NCBI GenBank assembly: GCA_030425505.1
Contig: JAUIAB010000005.1
Span: forward strand, 1 to 64,000
Source: Bacteroidia bacterium
GTDB taxonomy: Bacteria > Bacteroidota > Bacteroidia > Cytophagales > Flammeovirgaceae
Length of the DNA stretch: 64,000 bases
Reading direction: 5' to 3'
The notes under the pieces were generated by a model. It saw only the letters and a list, made by a program, of their open reading frames with translations, searched no databases and had not been told where the DNA came from. Positions 49,266-59,155 of the stretch are shown one piece after another (the first letter of the stretch is position 1; every line of letters starts with the position of its first letter). The position numbers and the translations under genes are program-made.

Positions 49266-52200
49266 GTGCTGAACCTCTGGTGTAAATATCTTTTATTTGC
49301 TTTTTTTGTTTTATTTATAAATAATTCTTATTCTCAAAAGCTTCCAACAACAAAATACACAACAAAAAATGGTTTGTCTCAAAATTATTGTAGCTGTTTA
49401 AAACAAGACTCTAGAGGGTTTTTGTGGATAGGTTCTAAAAATGGAAGTGTTAACCGTTTTGATGGAAATAGTTTTTCGTTTTTTAGAGTTGGTGATACAC
49501 CAGGAAAAAGTATTCTTCATGATATTGAGGAAGACATAAGTGGTAACTTGTGGATCGCAACAGATGAAGGAGTTTTTTCTTTTGATGGAAATGATTTTAA
49601 AAGTTATTTAAGCAATAAAACTTCTATTGAAAAGCTTATCATAAATGATGATAAAGTGTTTTTCCTAAGGAAAGGTAAGTTGAGTTATTTGAATATTGGT
49701 GATGGAAGTATCGTTAAGCTTGAAAGTAATTTTGAAGCTGTTAATTTTTATCTACAGAACTCTTCTTTTTGGATAGTATCCAAAGAAAATACGTTGTTGG
49801 AGATAAAACAAGAAGGTAGTTTTCTTAAGATAATAAACACAGTTTCCTCTGGGTTTGCAGGTGAGAGTATTGTAGATATTGCACATGATGACGACAGGGG
49901 CTTACTTGTCTTAACTGATAAGTCTTTGTTTGAGGTGAAAAATAACTCTTCTTCATTGATCACTCAGTTCAAAGATAGAAAGTTGGCAGCGCTATATGCT
50001 AACGATAGCAAAGAGGTGTGGATATCTTCTAATAAAGGTGCTATTAAAGTTTCTAAAAGTGGTCGCCTTGAGGTTAATGAAAAGAATGGGTTGGATAAGA
50101 ATGTGCATCAAATAACGGAAGACTTTCAAGGTGGTGTTTGGTTTTGTACTGATAGTGGTATTTATCGGTTAAACAATCAAACTTTCAAAAACTACTCTAA
50201 AAATGAAGGGTTTAGTGATGCACAGGTTCTTTCCATAGCAAAAGGAACTGAGCAATCTATTTATGTTGGTACAAAAAAAGGGTTAGATGTTTTTAGAAAA
50301 AATGGTTCTGCGTTTGAAGTTGAGCATGTCTATCTGATTCCAGACAAGGAAATTACGTTGTTGTTTTCAAAGCCTGAAGAAAGAAGTTTAGTGTATGTAG
50401 GTGGCAAAGGTTTTGTCTATTTATTAGATGGTAATAATGTAAAAAAACTATCTACTCCAAGCCAAGAGAACCTTAGCTTTTTTTCTGGCATTGAGTATCA
50501 AAATGATTTACTCCTGGGTACTTCAAATGGTATTTATAAAGTTTTGCCTGAAGGTATTGTTTTTGATGATCGCTTCTCTGCTTTGGAAAAAAAACATGTA
50601 CGTGTTCTTAAGCTAGATAATAGTAATAATCTTTGGGTTGGTACTTATGGAGATGGTATTTATAAACACGAAAAGGATAGTTTAAAGCGTTATGATAATT
50701 TTTCAGGACTTCCTTCTATGTTTATCAATGATCTTTCTTTTGACTTTAGTGGAAATGTTTGGGTTGCATCTAATGGAGGTGGTTTATGTAAAATTCCAAG
50801 CAATAATTATGGAATGGATATTATCTCTTATCCTGAGTTAATGCTACCCTCTTTCAATATCAGTACTGTCGGTTTTGATTCACAAAACAACCTTTGGATT
50901 GGTACTAGTCAAGGATTAAGCAAAGTTAGCATTATTCAAAACGATGAACTTTCTGTAGAAAATTATTCTAAAGACGAAGGTTTCTTACCAGTACAAATAT
51001 TGCCTGGAGCTTCTATTGTAAATAGCGATGGAAGTATATGGCTTGGTACTATTGATGGTTTAGTTCAAGTTAAACCAGATAAGAAAGTTTATTCTTCTTT
51101 TTCTCCTACTATTCATTTTCGTTCTTTAATTCCTTTCAAAAAGGAAACTTATTCTTCTAGTATTATAAATCCGTGGACTAATATTCCAACCGGTATTCTT
51201 GATATACCTATTAGTTTGAAGGTAGTTGAGTTTACTTTTAATGCTATTTCTTTGAGTTACCCTTCTAACACTTATTATCAATGGATGTTGGAAGGACATG
51301 ATGAAAACTGGAGTATCCCTTCAAAAGAAAATAGAGTTTTTTATGTAGATCTTCCAGCAGATGAGTATACTTTTTTGGTTAAAACAGCTAATAATTTTAG
51401 TCAGTTAGAGAGTGCTGCGCCAACAGCTTATTCTTTTAGAATCAGAAGTCCATTTTATCAATCAAAGCTATTCTTTTTTCTGGCATTTATTTTTTCAGTA
51501 TCTGTACTGGTTCTTTTTTTTAGAGTCAGGGTAAAAAGTTTACAAAGAAATCAATTAAAACTTCAAAGGAAGGTAAAGGAGAGAACCCAGGAAATTGAGC
51601 TTCAAAAACAGGAAATAGAAGCTCAAACTGAGAAACTTGCATCTGCTCTCAGTGAAATTGAAAGAAAAAACTCTGCTCTAAAGAAGGCTAATGAGGTGAC
51701 TAAAGAAAGTATGCGATATGCTAAGACTTTACAGTCTGCTATTCTAACATATAGGGATGTACTCTTTAAAACTTTTCCTTCTTCTTTTATCTTCGAACGA
51801 CCTAAGCAAATTGTTTCTGGAGATTTCGTATGGATTAAGAATACAAAAAATTATACTTATTTGGCACTAGTAGACTCTACAGGAAATGGTATTCCTGCCG
51901 CTCTAATTTCTATTTTGGGATATGACATGTTTAATCAGGTTTTTGAAGAAATAGGAGAAAAAGATCCAGCTAGTTTATTAAGTGCTCTTCACAGTAAGGT
52001 TTTAGAATCTCTTAATCCAGAAAAAAATGAAGATATTAATGATGGGATGGATATTTCTTTTCTAAGAATAGATAGAGAAAAAGAGATAATGACTTTTTCA
52101 GGTGCAAGAAGACCACTTTTTTATATTCAAGGAGGAGAAATACTGATGGTAAAAGGTAGCTTTTTTAGTGTAGGCATATACTATCCAGATATTGACAGTG

Positions 52201-52451
52201 AGTTTGAAAACCATGATATTAAACTGACAAAAGACACTATGATCTATCTAGCATCTGATGGGTTTGCCAATCAGTTTAACCTTAAGGGTAAAAAGTATAA
52301 AACTTCTAATTTCCGAGATTTTATTTTAGATATACATAAATTCCCTTTGGAGGATCAAAAAGAGCTGTTAAGCAAAGAGTTTAGTGAATGGAAGCAAAAT
52401 GCTGATCAGATAGATGATGTATTTGTTTTAGGAGTGAAAGTATATGGTTGA
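49266..52451 (+). CDS. Two-component-regulator propeller sensor with SpoIIE-type phosphatase output
   Basis: 1061 residues from a GTG at 49266, which starts a signal peptide (CKYLLFAFFVLFINNSYSQ). A beta-propeller of reg_prop repeats covers about 30-630 (GLSQNYCSCLKQDSRGFLWIGSKNG, NNLWVGTYGDGIY). A Y_Y_Y domain lies at about 665-735, a transmembrane helix at about 737-758 and a coiled coil at about 760-820. A PP2C/SpoIIE phosphatase ends the protein (about 830-1061). The metal-site segments are DSTGNG (870-875), SDG (997-999) and DDVFVLG (near 1051). The family norm DCTGHG is changed to DSTGNG. It probably senses a periplasmic ligand and dephosphorylates an anti-anti-sigma-type protein. Its stop overlaps the start of an ABC ATPase gene by 8 bases. 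Confidence 0.87.
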   Translation: MLNLWCKYLLFAFFVLFINNSYSQKLPTTKYTTKNGLSQNYCSCLKQDSRGFLWIGSKNGSVNRFDGNSFSFFRVGDTPGKSILHDIEEDISGNLWIATDEGVFSFDGNDFKSYLSNKTSIEKLIINDDKVFFLRKGKLSYLNIGDGSIVKLESNFEAVNFYLQNSSFWIVSKENTLLEIKQEGSFLKIINTVSSGFAGESIVDIAHDDDRGLLVLTDKSLFEVKNNSSSLITQFKDRKLAALYANDSKEVWISSNKGAIKVSKSGRLEVNEKNGLDKNVHQITEDFQGGVWFCTDSGIYRLNNQTFKNYSKNEGFSDAQVLSIAKGTEQSIYVGTKKGLDVFRKNGSAFEVEHVYLIPDKEITLLFSKPEERSLVYVGGKGFVYLLDGNNVKKLSTPSQENLSFFSGIEYQNDLLLGTSNGIYKVLPEGIVFDDRFSALEKKHVRVLKLDNSNNLWVGTYGDGIYKHEKDSLKRYDNFSGLPSMFINDLSFDFSGNVWVASNGGGLCKIPSNNYGMDIISYPELMLPSFNISTVGFDSQNNLWIGTSQGLSKVSIIQNDELSVENYSKDEGFLPVQILPGASIVNSDGSIWLGTIDGLVQVKPDKKVYSSFSPTIHFRSLIPFKKETYSSSIINPWTNIPTGILDIPISLKVVEFTFNAISLSYPSNTYYQWMLEGHDENWSIPSKENRVFYVDLPADEYTFLVKTANNFSQLESAAPTAYSFRIRSPFYQSKLFFFLAFIFSVSVLVLFFRVRVKSLQRNQLKLQRKVKERTQEIELQKQEIEAQTEKLASALSEIERKNSALKKANEVTKESMRYAKTLQSAILTYRDVLFKTFPSSFIFERPKQIVSGDFVWIKNTKNYTYLALVDSTGNGIPAALISILGYDMFNQVFEEIGEKDPASLLSALHSKVLESLNPEKNEDINDGMDISFLRIDREKEIMTFSGARRPLFYIQGGEILMVKGSFFSVGIYYPDIDSEFENHDIKLTKDTMIYLASDGFANQFNLKGKKYKTSNFRDFILDIHKFPLEDQKELLSKEFSEWKQNADQIDDVFVLGVKVYG

Positions 52452-53109
52452 AGTAATAAAAGCTGAACATATTTCTAAGAATTATGGTAAGTTATCTGTC
52501 TTAAGTGATGTTAACTTTTCTTTAAAAAAGAGTGAGTTTGTTTGTATAATTGGTTCATCTGGTGCTGGAAAATCTACTTTACTACAAATTATTGGTACTT
52601 TGGATACTCCAGATAGTGGTGACTTGTTTATCAATGGTAGTAATATAAAAAGTTATAATTCAAAAAAGTTAGCACTTTTACGAAACCAGGATATAGGATT
52701 TGTATTTCAATTTCACAACCTTCTTCCAGAGTTTACTGCCTTGGAAAATGTTTGTATTCCTGGGTTTATTGCTGGAAAAAACAAGAATATTGTTATAAAA
52801 AAAGCAAAAGAGTTAATGGATGCTTTCGGTATAATTCACCGAGAAGATCACAGACCTTCTGAGCTATCTGGTGGAGAGCAGCAAAGGGTTGCAGTTGCAA
52901 GAGCTTTAATTAATCAACCTTCTATTATTTTGGCTGATGAGCCAAGTGGCAATTTAGATAAAGATAATGCTGATGAGCTTCATTCTCATTTTGATAAATT
53001 AAAAAATGTATTTCATCAAACCTTACTTGTTGTGACTCACAACGAAGACTTATCTAAAATAGCAGATAGAAACCTCGTTCTCAAGAACAAAAAAATAGAA
53101 GAAGCTTAA
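52444..53109 (+). CDS. ABC transporter ATP-binding protein, LolD/MacB-like
   Basis: 221 residues. Walker [10 protein letters not shown] (37-45), Q-loop in [18 protein letters not shown] (about 87-104), ABC signature LSGGEQ (141-146), Walker B IILADEP (161-167) and H-loop in VVTHNEDL are present. The [15 protein letters not shown] segment is typical of LolD, which powers release of lipoproteins from the inner membrane with LolC/LolE. No permease gene is adjacent. The start ATG lies inside the end of the SpoIIE gene (ATGGTTGA overlap), so translation is probably coupled. Its stop shares bases with the convergent decarboxylase gene. Confidence 0.88.
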   Translation: MVEVIKAEHISKNYGKLSVLSDVNFSLKKSEFVCIIGSSGAGKSTLLQIIGTLDTPDSGDLFINGSNIKSYNSKKLALLRNQDIGFVFQFHNLLPEFTALENVCIPGFIAGKNKNIVIKKAKELMDAFGIIHREDHRPSELSGGEQQRVAVARALINQPSIILADEPSGNLDKDNADELHSHFDKLKNVFHQTLLVVTHNEDLSKIADRNLVLKNKKIEEA

Positions 53110-54056
53110 GCCTTTATTTTAGAGCTTACTTTTTCCTTAAAAAAAGACAGTGTTTTTTCTAAACCTTCGTTTAAATCTACTTTTGGCGTCCATTCCAATA
53201 GTTTTTTTGCTTTACTTATGTCTGGGCATCTTTGTTTTGGGTCGTCTTTTGGTAAATCTTTATACGTAATTTTTGAATTAGATCCAGTAAACCTAACTAC
53301 TTGCTCTGCAAATTTTTTTATACTTATTTCTGAGGGGTTTCCAATATTGACTGGCTCTGAATGGTCACTTAATAATAGTTTATAAATCCCATCGATCAAA
53401 TCATCTACATAGCAAAAAGATCTTGTCTGGCTACCATCTCCAAATACGGTAATATCTTTTCCTAGTAATGCCTGGTGCATAAAAGCTGGAAGTGCTCTAC
53501 CATCATTCAACCTCATTCTTGGACCATAAGTATTAAATATTCGTACTATTCTCGTTTCTAGTTCATGAAAGTTGTGGTACGCCATTGTAATAGCTTCCTG
53601 AAACCTTTTTGCTTCATCATAAACACCTCTGGGACCAACTGTGTTTACATTTCCCCAGTACGTTTCCTTTTGAGGGTGCTCTAGGGGATCTCCATATATT
53701 TCTGAAGTAGACGCCACTAATATTCTCGCTCCTTTGTTTTTGGCTAAGCCAAGTAAATTGTGTGTACCCAATGAACCCACTTTTAAGGTTTGTATTGGTA
53801 TTTTGAGGTAGTCGATTGGGCTAGCTGGTGATGCAAAATGAAGAATGTAATCTAGCTTACCAGGCACAAAAACATACTTACTAACATCATGGTGGTGGAA
53901 TTCAAATTCTTTTAGAGGAAAAAGATGCTCAATATTTTCAACACTTCCTGTGATTAAGTTATCCATTGCTATTACATGGAAACCCTCTTTTATAAATCTA
54001 TCACACAAATGGGAGCCTAAAAACCCTGCGCCTCCCGTAATAAGTACTCTTTTCAT
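53106..54056 (-). CDS. UDP-glucuronate decarboxylase (UDP-xylose synthase), extended SDR
   Basis: 316 residues. The NAD-binding motif GGAGFLG (8-14), [26 protein letters not shown], catalytic YDEAK (Tyr146, Lys150) and [10 protein letters not shown] are as in UXS enzymes. It converts UDP-glucuronate to UDP-xylose for surface polysaccharide. No glycosyltransferase genes are next to it. The last four bases overlap the stop of the ABC ATPase gene in a convergent arrangement. Confidence 0.92.
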   Translation of the reverse strand: MKRVLITGGAGFLGSHLCDRFIKEGFHVIAMDNLITGSVENIEHLFPLKEFEFHHHDVSKYVFVPGKLDYILHFASPASPIDYLKIPIQTLKVGSLGTHNLLGLAKNKGARILVASTSEIYGDPLEHPQKETYWGNVNTVGPRGVYDEAKRFQEAITMAYHNFHELETRIVRIFNTYGPRMRLNDGRALPAFMHQALLGKDITVFGDGSQTRSFCYVDDLIDGIYKLLLSDHSEPVNIGNPSEISIKKFAEQVVRFTGSNSKITYKDLPKDDPKQRCPDISKAKKLLEWTPKVDLNEGLEKTLSFFKEKVSSKIKA

Positions 54057-54146
54057 AACATGAATTGGTGAACGTTCTTGTACTTCAAAGCTAAGGCTTT
54101 GCTTTGAATCTCTTGAGAGTACTTATTAGAAATATTAAAAATATGT

Positions 54147-55295
54147 TTAATCACGACCAAATAAAATATGTAGTTGTTTAGCTAGCTCTTCTCCACGTGC
54201 ATTAACTCCCACCGCTATTATACTTCCATTTTCATCGATAAGAATTGGTTTAGGTATTGTTACTACTTGACAAGCTATGGCTATTTTACTTTGCAAACCA
54301 CCTTCTAAGTAGGTGTTATATTTCCAAGAAAAGGGTTTTTTTCTATTATATGAAATTAATTTATCCTTATTCTCATCGACAGATATACTGATGACTTCAA
54401 ACCCTTTAGTTTTATATTTTTTATAGTATTTTTCAATATTAGGAAACTCTTCAATGCAAGGCTTGCACCATGTAGCCCAAAAATCTATTAATGTTACTTT
54501 TCCTTTTACTGTATTATTAGAGATTAGTTTATCATTGTGTATTTGTGGTATTTGAAAATCTGGAAATTTTTGACCAACAGTCAGTGAAACCCAGCCTTTT
54601 TCTTTTTTAAAGTGGTCTTTATTAAAGCTTGGATTAACCTCTATACTTGAGTATATTTTCACTACTTTATAATTTGATTTTGGAATATTTATTTCTTCTT
54701 TGAATGGGAGTAGATAACCTTCTATTTCTTTATAATCTGAATAATTTGTAGTAGCTTTTCCATAAGAACTTTCAGATATATATGCTGTTAACAGTTTGCT
54801 TTCTTTGTTGAAAAGATATCTTTCTTCATTATTCTTTATTATCATAAATGATGCTTGACTATCATAGACTGTATCTTTTAAGGAAAGATTGTCCGTGTTT
54901 TTCTTAAGTTCTAAAACCTTATTTATAAATATTTTTTCTGTGGGTATTGAATTTATTCCTTTGAACTCACCCTTATCAAAAGAAACAAAATAACTTTTAT
55001 CCTTTTGTGTAAGTATTATATTGTTAAGCTTATCATTAATAAATGCCTCTTTTTTCTGTAAATCAGGAATCTTTTTGCTGATTATTATTTTTGTTACACT
55101 TACTTCTTGTCCACCAATTATAGTCTTCATTATTGCTGTAGATCTTTTAGTTTTAAAGCTCTCCCAAGGCTTTTTTTTGCTTGAAGAGTTTAAGTTTGCG
55201 TTGATAACATCTTGAGGAGTTTCAATGTCTTTTTCACAAGAAGAAAAAAGAATGATTCCTAATGTGATAGAAATAAAGAATGTTTTTTTTATCAT
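54147..55295 (-). CDS. TlpA-like thioredoxin-fold lipoprotein
   Basis: 382 residues. Lipoprotein signal ends LFSSC (Cys20). An N-terminal domain (about 30-240) of the type found before thioredoxin folds in Bacteroidota has no clear family name. The C-terminal thioredoxin domain (about 245-380) contains WATWCKPC with Cys277 and Cys280, then EEFPNIEKYYKKYK and the cis-Pro segment VTIPKPILID. It should reduce or exchange disulfides of exported proteins or act in cytochrome c maturation or stress response. Start is ATG at 55295; no operon partner is evident. Confidence 0.85.
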   Translation of the reverse strand: MIKKTFFISITLGIILFSSCEKDIETPQDVINANLNSSSKKKPWESFKTKRSTAIMKTIIGGQEVSVTKIIISKKIPDLQKKEAFINDKLNNIILTQKDKSYFVSFDKGEFKGINSIPTEKIFINKVLELKKNTDNLSLKDTVYDSQASFMIIKNNEERYLFNKESKLLTAYISESSYGKATTNYSDYKEIEGYLLPFKEEINIPKSNYKVVKIYSSIEVNPSFNKDHFKKEKGWVSLTVGQKFPDFQIPQIHNDKLISNNTVKGKVTLIDFWATWCKPCIEEFPNIEKYYKKYKTKGFEVISISVDENKDKLISYNRKKPFSWKYNTYLEGGLQSKIAIACQVVTIPKPILIDENGSIIAVGVNARGEELAKQLHILFGRD

Positions 55296-55495
55296 TTTAA
55301 ATAAAGGTGTGTTTAGTATAAAGTGCTTTCTACGAAAACTAATAAAATTGTTTTAAAATAAAATTAGTATATATAAGTTGGTGTTTTACAGAAGATATAC
55401 TTTTGAAGGTTAATATTTTTTTGCTGGAATCTTATAAATAAATGATACTTCAACTATTGAAATAAAACTGAATATCTCTAACCTTAAATAATTTC

Positions 55496-56359
55496 ATGAT
55501 TACTAGTAAAACTTTAGCTATTGTAAACCCTGTTTCAGGAGGAGTTGATAAAGACCCTTATGTAAAAAAAGTAAAAGAGGTTTTTGAGAACGTTCATATC
55601 ATTTATACTAAAGAAAATGACAATGAGGTTTTTATAAAAAAAGAAGTTTCTGATTTTTCTCCAGAAAACATTGTAATATTAGGAGGAGATGGATCTCTAA
55701 AGCTTCTCGTAGATTTTTTTGGTAGTACGTATAATTACTATATCTTACCTCTTGGGTCTGCAAATGGTATGTGCAATGAGTTAAATATCCCAAAAAACCC
55801 CGAACTGGCTATATCCAGCTTAAAAGGCTTTACTATTAGAGGTATTAATACGCTCAAATTAAATGACACTAATTGCATTCACCTGGCAGATTTTGGTTTT
55901 AACGCTGATATTATAAAGGATTTCTCTGATACTAGAGGTATGTGGGGATACTTTTTACTTTACCTAAAGAATTTATATAAGTTTAAGTCTTATAAATTTA
56001 TTATTGATGTTGGTGATAAGAAAATAGCTATTAAATCAGTAATGTTGGTTATTGCCAATGGTAAGTTTTATGGAACAGGTCTGGAGGTAAATCCTTTAGG
56101 TAGTATTGATGATAATTTGGTTGATATTATTGTTTTTAAGCCTTTTTCTCTTTTTAAAATACCTTTTCTTTTGATTAAAATGTTATTTGGAAAAGTTACT
56201 ACTATGAGTTTTGTAAAACACTATCAAATACAAGAATGCACAATTACTAATCCTGATAATGCACCTTTCCAAATTGATGGTGAACCTCAAAAAAACACTT
56301 CAAAAGTACATATTTGTGTGAATAAGAATAAGGTTAACATTTATTCTGGTAATCAGTAG
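55496..56359 (+). CDS. Diacylglycerol kinase-like lipid kinase
   Basis: 287 residues, the usual length for bacterial DgkB/YegS-like kinases. NPVSGG near the N-terminus, the nucleotide-binding GGDGS (63-67) and PLGSANGMCNEL (in place of PLGTxND) are the family motifs. The C-terminal beta-sandwich ends FQIDGEPQ. It phosphorylates diacylglycerol or a related lipid at the inner face of the membrane. The following gene is convergent and overlaps by seven bases; it encodes an App1-type phosphatidate phosphatase. Confidence 0.88.
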   Translation: MITSKTLAIVNPVSGGVDKDPYVKKVKEVFENVHIIYTKENDNEVFIKKEVSDFSPENIVILGGDGSLKLLVDFFGSTYNYYILPLGSANGMCNELNIPKNPELAISSLKGFTIRGINTLKLNDTNCIHLADFGFNADIIKDFSDTRGMWGYFLLYLKNLYKFKSYKFIIDVGDKKIAIKSVMLVIANGKFYGTGLEVNPLGSIDDNLVDIIVFKPFSLFKIPFLLIKMLFGKVTTMSFVKHYQIQECTITNPDNAPFQIDGEPQKNTSKVHICVNKNKVNIYSGNQ

Positions 56360-57270
56360 GTTGTTATATATTTAACGTCAATGGGTAGCAGGTCTCTAAT
56401 GTAATCTTCTTTTACATTTTCTTTCCAGCTTTTTACTATCCTCAACCTTATTTCTTTTATTCTTTCTGGGTTTAGTAATGCTATCTCTTTGTAAATTTTA
56501 GGATCTGATTGGCTGTTATCTCCTATCAACGAAAACTTTGCTTTTGGGAAAAAATCAAGAAGCATTTGAATTTGATTATGCTTTGACGAGTGATCTCCTC
56601 TTCCCGTTTTCCAAAACTGAAAGATGGTAAAGGGTGATTTTCTTAATAAGAACACCCCTGGAGGTAATTGCTTAACTATTACCAGCTCTTTAAGCATATC
56701 GTATAAGTTCCATTCACTACTTGAAACATAAAAGAAAGGAACATCTCCTTGTTTGTGCAAATCTTTGTATTGCTCTCTAATTCCTTTAAATATTTCTCTA
56801 GTAAAGATGTTTTTAAAAAAGAGAAGCTGTATTTTTTTGAAGAAAGATGTAGAGTGAGATACAAGAAATGTATCATCTATGTCTGAAACTACTATATGGG
56901 ATAAACTGTCTGAGAAGTCTATTATTTTTTCGTGATCTATTTCAAAGTTTTTACTTAGCCCAAGTATTTCAATTTTATGAAATAGTGTTGTATAATCACT
57001 TAATGAAGGTTTTAGCTTGTTTCTCTCAACTTCTACTGTAAAATAACCATTATCATCCGTAACTATTTCTTTAAGATGGTTTTGTGCATAGATTATTAGT
57101 TTCTTGTTTTTTAAACCTTTAGACAAAAAGGTTCTAAACATATTATTTAGGTTTCTCCAAATACTATCCGCTTCTTTTGGCTCTCTAACTTTCCAGTATT
57201 TTTCTAACCTTCCTGGTACTAATATTTTTTTAGCTGAAGATATACCATTGTAGAAACGAACTCTTATCAA
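56353..57270 (-). CDS. App1 family phosphatidate phosphatase
   Basis: 305 residues. An N-terminal beta-rich part (about 1-110) resembles the App1 accessory domain. The catalytic HAD-like DUF2183 domain has DIDDT (130-134, the DxDxT motif), SSSEWNLYDML, PPGVFLLRK and GDNSQSDPKIY. Yeast App1 hydrolyses phosphatidate to diacylglycerol. The start is TTG at 57270. It is at the end of the minus-strand run from mnmG and the Pmp3 gene, with 72 bases before it. It opposes the reaction of the convergent lipid kinase. Confidence 0.85.
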   Translation of the reverse strand: MIRVRFYNGISSAKKILVPGRLEKYWKVREPKEADSIWRNLNNMFRTFLSKGLKNKKLIIYAQNHLKEIVTDDNGYFTVEVERNKLKPSLSDYTTLFHKIEILGLSKNFEIDHEKIIDFSDSLSHIVVSDIDDTFLVSHSTSFFKKIQLLFFKNIFTREIFKGIREQYKDLHKQGDVPFFYVSSSEWNLYDMLKELVIVKQLPPGVFLLRKSPFTIFQFWKTGRGDHSSKHNQIQMLLDFFPKAKFSLIGDNSQSDPKIYKEIALLNPERIKEIRLRIVKSWKENVKEDYIRDLLPIDVKYITTY

Positions 57271-57342
57271 AATGCTTTTTATTAGGTATTAGATTATCTC
57301 ATTTATAAAATAATCAGCAGGTCTTGTGTATGATTGCAAGGG

Positions 57343-57492
57343 TCAAATTACTATCAAAGCATGTATTACTCCTGGAATGTAACCAAGAATTGTTAGTATC
57401 AGGTTAATCCAAAAGTTTCTTGTAAAACCATATTTTAATGCTACACCCAAAGGAGGTATTAGTATTGCAACTAAAATTCTAAATAAACTCAT
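57343..57492 (-). CDS. Pmp3/YqaE family small membrane protein
   Basis: 49 residues. The sequence MSLFRILVAILIPPLGVALK followed by YGFTRNFWINLILTILGYIPGVIHA matches the Pmp3/YqaE pattern: two transmembrane helices with IPPLGV and GYIPGxIHA. Such proteins are linked to membrane potential and salt or stress response in yeast and plants. It starts three bases after the stop of the Ig-like lipoprotein gene, so it is part of the same transcript. The short length is normal for the family. Confidence 0.88.
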   Translation of the reverse strand: MSLFRILVAILIPPLGVALKYGFTRNFWINLILTILGYIPGVIHALIVI

Positions 57493-57495
57493 TTT

Positions 57496-59154
57496 TTAGT
57501 TTTCTTTTAAAATAATACTTTCTTTAGTGATTTCCCAGTTGGCTTTTACTGGGATAGTATCACTGTAATATATTACTTTTTCAGGAGGTGTTTTCGTGTA
57601 AAAATTACCTTTTGACCACTCACCATCTTTGTTTTCATCTATTAATACTCTCAGAAGTTTGTCTCCAGGCTTAACAAACTCAAATCGAAACACTTTTTCT
57701 CCTTCTTGTACTTTAAGTGTGTCATTTTTTATCTGCTGTTCCACTTCTAGTTTATTGCTTAACATTTGTATCCAATAATTGTCATAGTTCAAATCAACTA
57801 TGCCTTCTACAATTCCATATTTCTCTGGTTGTTTTAAGGTGTATTTGTATGATCCCGAAGGAATGGTATCACCAGTTATATCTATAAATGTGCCTTTCTT
57901 TAAAGTAATGCTTGTTTCTTCCTTCGCTATTAGAGAATCTACTGTTAGTTGAGTTTTATTATTATTCCAGTAAAATGGAATACTGTCCATAGAAACTGTA
58001 TCTGATTCTACTGCAATTGTAATGCTATCTTTTTGATAATTGGATATTGGATATTTAAAACCAAATTTATGAGAATATATTTGACCAGGTGTTAATTCCT
58101 TTTCCGTGGGGCTTAGTTTTTTGATCTCGTTTTTTTCATTTTCTTTTTTTGCCACCTTACTTTCTAAATCAAACATAATATTTTGATTATCAGATATTTG
58201 ATTATCGATTGAATCTTTAACAGTATAACTTATTGTTAAGGAATCTGACATTTCAGATATATTATGAGGGTAGATTTTTATATACTTTTCTTCTTTTTGG
58301 TGATAGATCAATGTGTCATATTCTTCTGGAATTTTCAAGCTATAGCTTTTGAGAGGTTTGCTAAAAGATATTTCTACATAACCCTTTTTTGTTGAAGTGC
58401 TCACAAACTCCAACGGCTTATTATCATAGGTTGATATTGGAATAAATAGACTATCTACACTTGCTGTTAGATTAATACTATTTGGAACGAACCCAACCTT
58501 CTCTTCTACCTTATTATACTGAAGGTTTTTATCTTTATCTAGTAGTGCAAAAACCTGATAATCAGAAGGTTTTAGGTTGGATAGTAAAAACATTCCGTTT
58601 TCATCTGTCTTTGCAAAATAATACGGTGGATTCTCACCCAAAATACCTAGTGTATCTTCTTTAGTATAAAGACCTACAAGAACATCTTTTACTGGTTCAT
58701 GTGTAAGCACATTTCCTACCCTTCCCTGGATGTATAAACTATCTAATGTTTTTCCTGTACTAAATGCAAGTCGTAAACTATCTGCTTTGTTTTTTTCAGT
58801 TATATCGGTGATTGCTTCGCCAAAATCTAGAGTATAGGTAGTGTTTTTTTCAAATGGTTGATCAAACTTGATGTAAACGGTATTTCTCTTAATTCTTGGA
58901 GTGAAACCAATTTTTGTGTAGGGAGATATAACAAGATCTTTTTTTAATGTTCTTGCTTCAATTTCTTCATTAAATTCTAGTACAATTACATCACCTCTAT
59001 AGTTTGTACTATTATTAGCTGGTACAGACGAAATAAGCTTAGGAGGATCTTCATCTTTTGGTCCTCCTGTTGGTGGCTGTACTATTGCACATGACTTTAA
59101 AAGTAATGTGATAATGATAAATAGTATGCTCTTTATCAGATAGTTGTAATGCAT
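57496..59154 (-). CDS. Lipoprotein with N-terminal Big_5 Ig-like domain
   Basis: 552 residues. Lipoprotein signal ends LLLKSC (Cys22), followed by the Bacteroidota pattern AIVQPPTGGPKDEDPPKL. A Big_5 domain (about 38-133) contains VLEFNEEIEARTLKKDLVISP and TYTLDFGEAITDITEKN. A carboxypeptidase-like CNA-B fold (about 140-215) has the segment FLLSNLKPSDYQVFALLD. The rest is beta-rich with no assigned domains. Proteins of this kind are envelope lipoproteins of unknown function. It starts just after the mnmG stop and is followed by the Pmp3 gene; all three look cotranscribed. Confidence 0.8.
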   Translation of the reverse strand: MHYNYLIKSILFIIITLLLKSCAIVQPPTGGPKDEDPPKLISSVPANNSTNYRGDVIVLEFNEEIEARTLKKDLVISPYTKIGFTPRIKRNTVYIKFDQPFEKNTTYTLDFGEAITDITEKNKADSLRLAFSTGKTLDSLYIQGRVGNVLTHEPVKDVLVGLYTKEDTLGILGENPPYYFAKTDENGMFLLSNLKPSDYQVFALLDKDKNLQYNKVEEKVGFVPNSINLTASVDSLFIPISTYDNKPLEFVSTSTKKGYVEISFSKPLKSYSLKIPEEYDTLIYHQKEEKYIKIYPHNISEMSDSLTISYTVKDSIDNQISDNQNIMFDLESKVAKKENEKNEIKKLSPTEKELTPGQIYSHKFGFKYPISNYQKDSITIAVESDTVSMDSIPFYWNNNKTQLTVDSLIAKEETSITLKKGTFIDITGDTIPSGSYKYTLKQPEKYGIVEGIVDLNYDNYWIQMLSNKLEVEQQIKNDTLKVQEGEKVFRFEFVKPGDKLLRVLIDENKDGEWSKGNFYTKTPPEKVIYYSDTIPVKANWEITKESIILKEN

Positions 59155-59155
59155 T

